The translations under genes and the position numbers were made by a program. A stretch of DNA of 20,504 nt from Clostridia bacterium (GTDB taxonomy: Bacteria > Bacillota > Clostridia > Oscillospirales > CAG-272): the NCBI GenBank assembly GCA_900753285.1, contig CAADYN010000130.1:1-20504 (forward strand), given 5' to 3'. The notes below the pieces were generated by a model. The model was not told the origin of the DNA. It did no database searches and was given only the letters and a program-made list of their open reading frames with translations. Position 1 is the stretch's first letter. Each line of letters starts with the position of its first letter. Shown in pieces: positions 8,893 through 16,109 of this stretch.

Positions 8893-8921
8893 TTGACTTT
8901 TGTAAACATATAGTATATAAT
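8893..8921 (+). promoter_or_regulatory. Strong sigma-A promoter for the ABC/DUF1854 operon
   Basis: TTGACT (8893-8898) and perfect TATAAT (8916-8921) with a 17-bp spacer; only one base departs from consensus. Predicted start is near 8928, with a leader of about 68 nt. The AT-rich tract just upstream should strengthen it. Confidence 0.8.
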
Positions 8922-8995
8922 GTCTGTGGTTGTGCAATATGCGGAATATATGAAGCGTTTGATTTATGCATTATTAATAGGAGTTTAATAACTAT

Positions 8996-11299
8996 ATGCT
9001 TACAAAACAATGGTATTTCAGTCCTGCCGAGCCTGCCCTTGTGCCTCTTGATTTGTTACAAGTGCTGAGCGAGCGCGGTATCGACGAAAAATATATAAAG
9101 CTGTGCGTGAAGTCCGATTTAAACCGTGAAATGGTGCGCTCTGACTGCTACCTGCTTTGCACCGACACGGAAATTATAGTCCTCTCCGGCTCTGTCACCA
9201 TAAAGAAAGGCTCGCAGAAAAAGACTGTACGCAAATTCGAGCTTCTTTCGTGGGATGTGTTTGAGCTTGCGGGATTGTCGGACTTCAAGGTTGAAGAGCA
9301 GATTTCCTCGGCGAGATTTACAGCAAAGGACAAGGACGGAAGATATGTGCTTCTCGCGAATCTCTCAAACACGTACAAGGGGGACTTTTTCACCTGCGCG
9401 AGGTTCATAGAAGAGCTGAAAAAGGACGGAAAGATTACTCCCGACGAGAAAAAAGGAAACCGCCGCGACGATATGTTCTGCCCGAAATGCGGAAGCCGAT
9501 ACATAGACGACGAGCGAAAGCTGTGTCCGAAATGTATGGACAAAAACAAGATAATCCGCCGCACGGGTGAGTTCCTTCTCAAATACAAGGCTGAGGTCAT
9601 TACGATTGTCGCAATGCTCGTTCTGACAAGCGCGTTTGGCATTCTGACGCCGTATATTTCCTCCGGCTTCTACTACGACCAGGTTCTTGACAAAGCGGGA
9701 AAATACTACGGCGAGGTGCTGCTTGTCCTCGGAATCATTATCGGTACGCGCCTGCTTTCGCTGTTTATATCAATGTTCCACAGCATTGTTACCACGAAAA
9801 TAGCCGCAAAGCTCGTGTATGACCTGAAAAAAGTAATATTCGGCTCAATCGAAAAGCTGTCGCTGTCGTTCTTCACGAACCGTCAGACAGGCGGACTTAT
9901 GACTCAGGTTACACGTGACGCGAACACTATCTACTGGTTCTTCTGCGACGGTGTGCCGTACTACCTTGTGAATTCGGTTCAGGTTATCGTAATACTCATA
10001 ATCATGATAATAATGAACCCGCTTCTCACGCTTCTTACAGTGGTTACGGTTCCGTTTATCATGATTTCAATGAAATTCCTGTTTGAGAGAATGGACAAGT
10101 TCCATGCGAAAAGATGGACAAGATCTCGCCAGATGAACTCAATTCTTTCGGATATTCTGAGCGGCATGAGAGTTGTCAAAGCTTTCTCGAAGGAAAAAGA
10201 GGAAACGACGAGATTTGACAGAAGCAGCCGCAACCTCGCCGAAATCGAGCAGGAAACCTCGGTATTCGGAACAGTCGCGTTCCCTTCCCTCGGACTTCTC
10301 TTTTACATAAGCAATCTAATCGTGCTCGGATGCGGCGGATGGATGGTAATAAAAGGAAGGATGACATACGGCACACTGCTTGTGTTCATCTCTTACATGA
10401 ACATGGTTCTCTCCCCGCTCGACTCGTTCCTTTTCATGGTATATGACTTCACGGACAGCCTTAACGCGATGAGCAGACTTATTGAGATAATGGACGCAAA
10501 GCCGGATGTAGTTGAAGCAGAAAATCCCGTTCATCTCGACAACTGCCGCGGAAGTGTGGAATTCAGGAATGTTGACTTCTCGTATGACAAGACGCGCAAG
10601 GTCATTGACAATGTTTCGTTCAAGGTTGAAGCGGGAGAAGCTCTCGGAATAGTCGGACACACAGGCGCGGGAAAATCAACTCTTGCAAACCTGCTCATAA
10701 GGCTTTACGATGTTACCGCGGGTGAGATATTCATCGATGGCATAAACGTAAAGGACATAGCGTTTGACGATTTAAGGCGTAACGTTGCCATAGTATCGCA
10801 GGAGACATACCTCTTCGCGGGAACAATACTTGACAACATCAAATACGCAAATCCTGACGCAAGTGAAGCGGAAGTAATCGAGGCGGCGAAGATAGCGGGT
10901 GCGCACGACTTTATAATGAAGCTGCCCGACGCGTATTCGACTATGATAGGCTTCGGACACAAGGATCTTTCCGGCGGCGAGAGACAGCGTGTTTCCATAG
11001 CCAGAGCCATTCTGAGAAATCCTAAAATACTTATCCTTGACGAGGCTACAGCCGCTATGGACACCGAAACCGAGCGGAAGATACAGACGGCACTCGAAAA
11101 GCTCTCCGTAGGACGCACTACCATTATGATAGCTCACAGACTTTCGACATTGCGCGACGCGGACAAGCTCATCGTCATAGAAAACGGTAAGATACCCGAA
11201 GCCGGAACTCATCTTGAGCTTCTCGCGAAGAAAGGCATATATTTTAACCTATATAAGTTGCAGCTTGAAGCGATGAAGAATATCGGAATAGAAGAATAA
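8996..11299 (+). CDS. ABC exporter half-transporter 1 with N-terminal PH-like/zinc-ribbon extension
   Basis: 767 residues, about 170 longer than a standard fused TMD-NBD half-exporter. Order: beta-rich, possibly PH-like segment (about 45-145); zinc ribbon with C162-C165 and C177-C180; type IV exporter membrane domain (about 195-485); nucleotide-binding domain (519-760). ABC motifs: Walker A GHTGAGKST (554-562), Q-loop Gln602, signature LSGGE (658-662), Walker B ILILDE (678-683, catalytic Glu683), H-loop His714. All catalytic residues look intact. The X-loop before the signature reads IGFGHKD, not the usual VGERG, whereas the partner gene keeps VGERGHT. Start ATG 8996 follows AGGAG by 12 nt. 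It most likely forms a heterodimer with the second ABC gene. The transported substrate cannot be read from sequence; the family layout recalls ABC proteins linked to DUF1854 and cyanophycin genes elsewhere (from memory). Confidence 0.9.
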   Translation: MLTKQWYFSPAEPALVPLDLLQVLSERGIDEKYIKLCVKSDLNREMVRSDCYLLCTDTEIIVLSGSVTIKKGSQKKTVRKFELLSWDVFELAGLSDFKVEEQISSARFTAKDKDGRYVLLANLSNTYKGDFFTCARFIEELKKDGKITPDEKKGNRRDDMFCPKCGSRYIDDERKLCPKCMDKNKIIRRTGEFLLKYKAEVITIVAMLVLTSAFGILTPYISSGFYYDQVLDKAGKYYGEVLLVLGIIIGTRLLSLFISMFHSIVTTKIAAKLVYDLKKVIFGSIEKLSLSFFTNRQTGGLMTQVTRDANTIYWFFCDGVPYYLVNSVQVIVILIIMIIMNPLLTLLTVVTVPFIMISMKFLFERMDKFHAKRWTRSRQMNSILSDILSGMRVVKAFSKEKEETTRFDRSSRNLAEIEQETSVFGTVAFPSLGLLFYISNLIVLGCGGWMVIKGRMTYGTLLVFISYMNMVLSPLDSFLFMVYDFTDSLNAMSRLIEIMDAKPDVVEAENPVHLDNCRGSVEFRNVDFSYDKTRKVIDNVSFKVEAGEALGIVGHTGAGKSTLANLLIRLYDVTAGEIFIDGINVKDIAFDDLRRNVAIVSQETYLFAGTILDNIKYANPDASEAEVIEAAKIAGAHDFIMKLPDAYSTMIGFGHKDLSGGERQRVSIARAILRNPKILILDEATAAMDTETERKIQTALEKLSVGRTTIMIAHRLSTLRDADKLIVIENGKIPEAGTHLELLAKKGIYFNLYKLQLEAMKNIGIEE

Positions 11300-11343
11300 T
11301 ACATTATTAAGGATTACCGTATACTATTGGAGGTAAATACACG

Positions 11344-11895
11344 ATGCCTGACACAAACAAATCAACAAACGCTCTCAAAGAAGTCGTTGCGATAAAATAC
11401 ATTACCAAGGATAACGCAAAGTTTAAGGTGGTGAACGATTTTGTCTCAATTACCGTTACTCTTCCCGATGACGACGGAAATATGACCGAGAAAACGTATG
11501 ACAGAGTATTCCTGCACCGCGCGTTCCCGTTTGATTTTCCGTATGCTTACATATCGGTTCTGGACAGCGACTCCGCGGAAATCGGACTTATCGAGGATAT
11601 TGACGCGATGGGAGAGGAAAACGCAAAACTCCTGCGCGCCGAGCTTGACAGAAAATACTACACGCCGATTATCAAACAGATAATATCTACAAAAGACAAA
11701 TTCGGCTATTCATACTGGAAAATACTGACCGACGAGGGTGAAATGGAGATAACGCTCCACGACACGTTCCAGAGCCTGCTGAAAGTCGGCGGTACGAGGA
11801 TTTTCGTGAACGATATTGACGGAAACCGCTTTGAGATTCCCGATATTGAAAAGCTCGACAGACAAAGCTACCGACGCATTGAGCTGTTCCTGTAA
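11344..11895 (+). CDS. DUF1854 family protein
   Basis: 183-residue soluble protein without signal peptide, membrane segment or cysteine. The order of segments fits DUF1854: an early VFLHRAFPFDFPYAYISV block, SDSAEIGLIEDIDAMGEENA (about 75-94), ELDRKYYTPIIKQI (about 101-114), then WKILTDEGEMEI and a GGTRIFVNDIDGNRFEIPDI block before a basic C-terminus. Members have no established biochemical activity. I recall them encoded directly beside ABC exporters, including the cyanophycin-linked cluster of proteobacteria. Here it sits between the two ABC genes (44 nt after the first, 18 nt before the second), with a good GGAGG site 10 nt before its ATG. The tight placement suggests it works with the transporter as an accessory or regulatory subunit; that is inference. 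Confidence 0.82.
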   Translation: MPDTNKSTNALKEVVAIKYITKDNAKFKVVNDFVSITVTLPDDDGNMTEKTYDRVFLHRAFPFDFPYAYISVLDSDSAEIGLIEDIDAMGEENAKLLRAELDRKYYTPIIKQIISTKDKFGYSYWKILTDEGEMEITLHDTFQSLLKVGGTRIFVNDIDGNRFEIPDIEKLDRQSYRRIELFL

Positions 11896-11913
11896 TTTAG
11901 GAAGGAGCTGAAC

Positions 11914-14145
11914 ATGGAAAACAGACAAACTCTGACGGAAAGACTGTGCGGAATGGACAAATCCCTCAAAAAAGAAGACATACTTCTGCCGATTGGATTT
12001 GACCTTACTCCGACAGCTTCACGCAAAAAAACGGACGGAATTGCGGCACTTCTTAGGGACAGGATAGCGGTTTACGAAAACGGAGAAAAGACGAGCGATA
12101 TCCCCACGGAGAGCATAGCCGAGATAGTCTTCAGAAAAGGCATAGGCTGTGTTTTCGTAGAATACCGCGACAAAAGCGATAAATGGCACATACTCTGCCG
12201 CTCCGACATGGAATATCTCGACTTATATGCCGCGGCTGCCCGTGAGATGAACCGATATATTGAAGGAAAAGAGATATCATATACATACGAGAAGGAAATC
12301 GACAGACGATGCCCGAAATGCAACAGGCAGTATAAGCCGGGTTCCACGATATGCGAGCACTGCGTTGACAAAAAGAGCTATCTCGCGCGCCTGTGGAAAA
12401 TCGCAAAACCGTATCACAAGCTGATATACCTCTCTGTCGGATTCTACTTTATCATTGCCGCCGCGAATCTCGTTCCGCCGTACATAAACCGCATTCTCGT
12501 CGACGACTACATCAAAGCGGAAACAATGCCGAAAGTGCTCGGTTATTTATCGGTAATACTGTCGATGCTCGGCGTGTATATCGTTACTCAGCTGCTTTCG
12601 ATGATAAGAAGCGTATTTCTTATAAAAGCCAGCAACGGCATTGTCGTGACGCTCCGTGAGATGGTGTTCGACAAGATACAAAAGCTCTCGATAGCACGCA
12701 TATCCAAGAGAACCTCGGGAGAGCTGATGAACCGTGTCTCAAACGATACCGCCAACCTCTCGAGATTCATATCACAGGATTTCGGTAACATGGTCGAGCA
12801 GATTCTGATTCTTCTCGCGGTGGGAATATACCTTTTCTCATACGACTGGCGGCTTGCGCTCATGATAATCCTGCCGACGCCTATCGTTATGTATTCGTAC
12901 AGGCTGTTCCACCGCTTCATGAGACAGATTTTCCACCGTCAGTGGCAGATGGAGTCGCGAGCCAACACTATTCTTCACGACACGTTCTCCGGTATAAGAG
13001 TAGTTAAAGCATTCGGTATGGAAAAGCGCGAGATAAAGCGTTACGACGAGATAACACAGGTTGAGAGGGACACAAACATCCGCGCAAACGTTTTCTTCGC
13101 GAAAATTCAGCCGTTTCTTGACTTTTTTATGGGAATCGGCGAGTATTTCCTGCTATACTATGTCGGAAACAAGATCATCGGCGGACAGATGACTATCGGT
13201 GAAATGAGCCAGTTCTCTGCTTACGTCAGCATAATCTACGGTCCGCTCCGCTGGATATCGTGGCTGCCGAGAAGACTTACGTGGGTCATGACTTCCATTG
13301 TAAAAATATTCGATGTAATTGACGAAAACACCGACGTCGCGGACAAGGAAAACGCAATTGACCATGATATTGACGGTTACATCTCGTTTGAAAACGTATC
13401 ATTCGGCTACGACAAGACGTCATACGTGCTGAAAAACATTTCGCTCGACATAAAGCCTGGTGAGATGATAGGTATTGTCGGAAAATCCGGCGTCGGAAAA
13501 TCCACTCTCATCAACCTTGTCATGCGAATGTACGATGTTTCCGAAGGCACGATAAAAATCGACGGAATAGACATACGCGACATTTCACAGCAGTCTCTCC
13601 GCTCACAGATAGGCGTTGTTTTGCAGGAGACCTTCCTCTTCTCCGGTACGATATACGACAATATCTGCTATGCAAAACCGAGCGCCACACGAGATGAAGT
13701 TATAACTGCCGCAAAGGCTGCCGGTGCTCACAGTTTTATAATGAAGCTGCCGAACGCTTACAATACGAAAGTCGGCGAGCGCGGTCATACACTCTCAGGC
13801 GGCGAGAGACAGCGTATAGCAATTGCACGTGCTCTTCTGCATAATCCAAAGATACTCATTCTTGATGAAGCTACGGCGTCCCTTGACACGGAAACCGAGA
13901 AGCAGATACAGGACGCCCTGCAAAAGCTCATAGCGGACAGAACAACTCTCGCAATCGCACACAGACTTTCCACCCTCAGAAACGCCACGAGACTTATTGT
14001 ACTTGACAAAGGCGAGCTTGCGGAGGTCGGCACTCACGATGAGCTGATAAAGAAGCAAGGAATTTACTACGGTCTTGTTATGGCTCAGCGGCAAATGTCG
14101 AAAATGTCTCCGAAAAATCAGGCAAAACAGGAAGCAACAGCATAA
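11914..14145 (+). CDS. ABC exporter half-transporter 2 with N-terminal zinc-ribbon extension
   Basis: 743 residues. The first ~120 form a beta-rich segment (clearest at about 48-118) that looks like a shorter counterpart of the PH-like region in the first ABC protein; a zinc ribbon follows (C133-C136, C147-C150). The membrane domain spans about 165-460 and the nucleotide-binding domain 488-725. Motifs: Walker A GKSGVGKST (523-531), Q-loop Gln571, X-loop VGERG (620-624), signature LSGGE (627-631), Walker B ILILDE (647-652, Glu652), D-loop ASLD, H-loop His683. It is paralogous to the first ABC protein over its whole length, including stretches of near-identical DNA at the signature motif. AAGGAG lies 6 nt before the ATG. 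Terminated by the hairpin directly after the stop. Likely the second half of a heterodimeric exporter. Confidence 0.9.
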   Translation: MENRQTLTERLCGMDKSLKKEDILLPIGFDLTPTASRKKTDGIAALLRDRIAVYENGEKTSDIPTESIAEIVFRKGIGCVFVEYRDKSDKWHILCRSDMEYLDLYAAAAREMNRYIEGKEISYTYEKEIDRRCPKCNRQYKPGSTICEHCVDKKSYLARLWKIAKPYHKLIYLSVGFYFIIAAANLVPPYINRILVDDYIKAETMPKVLGYLSVILSMLGVYIVTQLLSMIRSVFLIKASNGIVVTLREMVFDKIQKLSIARISKRTSGELMNRVSNDTANLSRFISQDFGNMVEQILILLAVGIYLFSYDWRLALMIILPTPIVMYSYRLFHRFMRQIFHRQWQMESRANTILHDTFSGIRVVKAFGMEKREIKRYDEITQVERDTNIRANVFFAKIQPFLDFFMGIGEYFLLYYVGNKIIGGQMTIGEMSQFSAYVSIIYGPLRWISWLPRRLTWVMTSIVKIFDVIDENTDVADKENAIDHDIDGYISFENVSFGYDKTSYVLKNISLDIKPGEMIGIVGKSGVGKSTLINLVMRMYDVSEGTIKIDGIDIRDISQQSLRSQIGVVLQETFLFSGTIYDNICYAKPSATRDEVITAAKAAGAHSFIMKLPNAYNTKVGERGHTLSGGERQRIAIARALLHNPKILILDEATASLDTETEKQIQDALQKLIADRTTLAIAHRLSTLRNATRLIVLDKGELAEVGTHDELIKKQGIYYGLVMAQRQMSKMSPKNQAKQEATA

Positions 14146-14186
14146 AAAAGGCTTGGTACCAAACTTTATGGTATCAAGCTTTTTTG
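14145..14186. terminator. Bidirectional intrinsic terminator after the ABC operon
   Basis: Stem GCTTGGTACC (14151-14160) pairs with GGTATCAAGC (14170-14179), 10 bp with one G-U, loop of 9 nt, then six T on the plus strand. The A-run at 14144-14149 makes it work on the minus strand too, where it ends the 110-aa gene at 14192. Confidence 0.88.
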
Positions 14187-14191
14187 TTGAT

Positions 14192-14524
14192 TCAGTTTTT
14201 CTTTGCTCCAACGTATCTGTCGAGCCATGCTATACCGAAGTCAAGCGCCGTATCAAGTCCGCTTTTCATGCCTTCTTTTATGACCTTAGCGTCTGCTTTG
14301 TTGTCTGCGTCTATCTCAAGCAGCTGCATATAGATTTGGTCGGGTACGTTATGCCCTTTGTATTCCTTCTCGGTCATAATTATCATTTTAATTATATATC
14401 TATCGGACAGATTGCCATAACAAATGACATTGTCTTCTCTTACCAAAGGACGGTTCTTGTAAATAATAAAATCGCCGTCAACCGTGGATTTCACGTCTTT
14501 TTTATCTACGATCCATTCAGCCAT
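14192..14524 (-). CDS. Uncharacterised 110-aa protein
   Basis: I do not recognise the family. The protein is soluble, mildly charged and free of signal peptide or membrane segments. Its N-terminal half (DGDFIIYKNRPLVREDNVICYG, about 15-36) looks like a beta hairpin region, and it continues through a basic and acidic mix to a C-terminal helix rich in Gly/Ala/Asp (about 75-103). Three in-frame starts are possible: TTG 14545, ATG 14530 and ATG 14524. AAAGGA at 14535-14540 is placed best for 14524 (10 nt), and only 4 nt from 14530. It is a monocistronic unit with a perfect consensus promoter and a terminator at its end, so it is likely a real and well-transcribed gene. Confidence 0.75.
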   Translation of the reverse strand: MAEWIVDKKDVKSTVDGDFIIYKNRPLVREDNVICYGNLSDRYIIKMIIMTEKEYKGHNVPDQIYMQLLEIDADNKADAKVIKEGMKSGLDTALDFGIAWLDRYVGAKKN

Positions 14525-14564
14525 GTGCATAATATCCTTTCTCAATTATTTTATAATCAAAAAT

Positions 14565-14593
14565 ATTATACACTATCATGATATTTTTGTCAA
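14565..14593 (-). promoter_or_regulatory. Perfect consensus promoter for the 110-aa gene
   Basis: On the minus strand TTGACA (14588-14593) and TATAAT (14565-14570), both 6/6, with a 17-bp spacer. Predicted start near 14558, leaving a leader of about 34 nt. Confidence 0.85.
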
Positions 14594-14619
14594 GCCTATA
14601 AGAGCGGTTTAGGCATATT

Positions 14620-15756
14620 TTAGCGAGCCGGTTGCGCGTTTTTACAATTTGTTATTATTTTGCTCAGCGCTGAGGCGAAGGTATCTATATCGCGCACGGT
14701 GTTCATAGGAGAAAGGCTCACTCTGACACTGCCGTTTTCATAGCTTCCGAGAGTTTTATGGGCAAGCGGCGCGCAGTGATATCCCGTTCTTAGACAAATG
14801 CCTAATTTCGACATTTCTTCTCCGATAACAGAAGGAAGGATTCCGTCGACGTTGAAGCTGACAACAGAACCGCCGTGTGAGCCGTAAACTGCCGCTTTTT
14901 CATTTTTAGACAAATGCCTAAATAGCCTGTCGGAGAGCATATTCACTTTGCTTTCGATATTCGCGACGCCTTTTTTGGTGATATAGCTTATTCCCGCGTT
15001 CAGTCCGGCTATTGCGGCGAGTGGTATAGTTCCAGCTTCAAGTCTCTCCGGCAGCTCGTCTGGCATTTCCGTATCAAGCGAATTTACGCCGGTTCCGCCT
15101 TCGATTACGGTTTTGTATTTTGTTCCCTCTGCCGAGACTAAAATTCCGACTCCCATCGGTCCGAATAATCCCTTGTGTCCGGGCATGCACAGTGAGGTGA
15201 CGTTCATTTTAACCATTTCTATCGGAACGTGTCCCGCACTTTGCGAAGCGTCCACGATGAATTTTATCCCGTTTTCGGCGCAGATTTGACCTATCTTTTC
15301 AATATCCGCGGTGTCTGACGAAATATTCGACTGGTGTGTCGTTATTATGACTTTTGTGTTAGGACGGAGCTTGTTTTCTAAATCCGATATATCTCGGCTG
15401 TCGTATATGTCCGCACTGCAAAATCCCGAATTAACAAGTGACATCAGCGGTCTGTATGAGGCGTTATGCGCAAACGAGTCAATCAATACGTGATCTCCGT
15501 GCTCGGTCAGTCCTTTTATCGCGTAATTCAGAGCTTGAGTTGCGTTCATTGTGAAAGCTACATTCTCTGCATTTGCCGAAAATAACCCGGCAACGGATTC
15601 GCGGCAATTGTAGACGATCTCTGACGCTTTTTCGGATAATCTGTGAGAGCCTCTTCCGGGATTTCCGACATATTTGAACGAATCGGATACGGCTTTTACG
15701 ATCTCAGGCGGTTTCGGATAGGTTGTCGCCGCGTTGTCAAGGTACACTATTTTCAT
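14620..15756 (-). CDS. Cysteine desulfurase family protein (class V aminotransferase)
   Basis: 378-residue PLP enzyme of the NifS/SufS-like group that takes sulfur (or selenium) from cysteine (or selenocysteine). Seen: N-terminal YLDNAATTYPKP (5-16); GNPGRGSHRLSEKA (31-44); HQSNISS and VDASQSAG (168-175) contacting PLP; the PLP lysine in MPGHKG (Lys195); and the nucleophilic cysteine in RTGYHCAP (Cys328). This combination matches the small 'cysteine desulfurase family' branch related to SufS more than IscS. The ATG overlaps the TAA of the DUF3343 gene by one base (TAATG), with GGGAGG inside that gene's end as its ribosome site. The pairing suggests that the DUF3343 protein receives or carries the chalcogen. 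Substrate (S or Se) is not resolved by sequence. Confidence 0.92.
   Translation of the reverse strand: MKIVYLDNAATTYPKPPEIVKAVSDSFKYVGNPGRGSHRLSEKASEIVYNCRESVAGLFSANAENVAFTMNATQALNYAIKGLTEHGDHVLIDSFAHNASYRPLMSLVNSGFCSADIYDSRDISDLENKLRPNTKVIITTHQSNISSDTADIEKIGQICAENGIKFIVDASQSAGHVPIEMVKMNVTSLCMPGHKGLFGPMGVGILVSAEGTKYKTVIEGGTGVNSLDTEMPDELPERLEAGTIPLAAIAGLNAGISYITKKGVANIESKVNMLSDRLFRHLSKNEKAAVYGSHGGSVVSFNVDGILPSVIGEEMSKLGICLRTGYHCAPLAHKTLGSYENGSVRVSLSPMNTVRDIDTFASALSKIITNCKNAQPAR
14790..14921. repeat. 16-bp pseudo-palindromic direct repeat (two copies)
   Basis: TTAGACAAATGCCTAA occurs exactly at 14790-14805 and 14906-14921, both inside the cysteine desulfurase-like gene but read in different frames there (LGICLR versus FRHLSK). 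The unit is an imperfect palindrome, TTAGrCAwwTGyCTAA. A partial relative, TTTAGGCAT, lies at 14606-14614 upstream of the 110-aa gene promoter. Confidence 0.6.
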
Positions 15757-15980
15757 TAATACCTCCCGATTATGTCGCCGTAGGATATCTTCTTTTTGTC
15801 AAGCAACTCTGTCAGCGTATCTATCTTGTCGCACCTGACTTTCACCCCGACGGAGCATCCTCTTTTGGTGAATGACGGATCAATTGAAACAATTTCGGCG
15901 TCGATTCGTGCAAGTGCCGCAGTTCTTCTGGCTCTTTCGGCGGCTGTACGGCTTTGCATAGCCACAACACAATCTGACAT
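15756..15980 (-). CDS. DUF3343 protein (putative Se/S carrier-like)
   Basis: 74-residue soluble protein. The start MSDCVVAMQSRTAAERARR matches the small alpha-beta DUF3343 fold (strand, then helix that begins by a 'S/T..A' turn), and SFTKRGCSVGVKV (36-48) carries the conserved Gly-Cys of the family (Cys42). A second cysteine is at position 4 and a third at 50. The family is described in databases as putative selenium or sulfur carrier-like; no activity is proven. GAGAGGA lies about 10 nt before the ATG. It is the first gene of a two-gene unit and its stop overlaps the start of the cysteine desulfurase-like gene, so the two products are probably made in fixed ratio and interact. Confidence 0.8.
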   Translation of the reverse strand: MSDCVVAMQSRTAAERARRTAALARIDAEIVSIDPSFTKRGCSVGVKVRCDKIDTLTELLDKKKISYGDIIGRY

Positions 15981-16051
15981 TTTCTTGTGTCCTCTCTTTT
16001 GTTATTATGTTTGTTATCAGCTTATGCGCGCCGCGGTTTTTGCGTTACGGA

Positions 16052-16080
16052 TTGACACGGAAAAGAAAATATACTATAAT
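16052..16080 (+). promoter_or_regulatory. Perfect consensus promoter for rlmD and downstream genes
   Basis: TTGACA (16052-16057) and TATAAT (16075-16080), both 6/6, spacer 17 bp. Predicted start near 16087, so the leader is only about 23 nt. GAGGA (16101-16105) is the ribosome site. Confidence 0.88.
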
Positions 16081-16109
16081 TAATTTATCAATTCAGACAC
16101 GAGGAAATA

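Larger units (their letters stand above)
8684..8995. other. Divergent AT-rich intergenic region between the two main operons
   Basis: 312 bp without a supported gene, strongly AT-rich from about 8755 onward. It holds a minus-strand promoter (8755-8783) for the GH106-like operon, a plus-strand promoter (8893-8921) for the ABC/DUF1854 operon, and between them two copies of TAAAATTTT (8862-8870 and 8875-8883), the second inside a perfect 12-bp palindrome TTAAAATTTTAA (8874-8885). Short open frames here lack ribosome binding sites. I see no riboswitch-like or RNA-gene structure. Confidence 0.7.

Noticed and set aside
9148..9642. 164-codon antisense open frame opposite the first ABC gene
   Set aside because: No domain, no ribosome site; the opposite strand is unambiguous coding sequence.
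14525..14545. Earlier TTG/ATG starts for the 110-aa gene
   Set aside because: AAAGGA at 14535-14540 is downstream of or too close to these starts; ATG 14524 is spaced best, though 14530 is not fully excluded.
14601..14621. GCCTA/TAGGC small hairpin after the desulfurase-like gene
   Set aside because: Only 5 bp and no following T-run on the needed strand; too weak to call a terminator.
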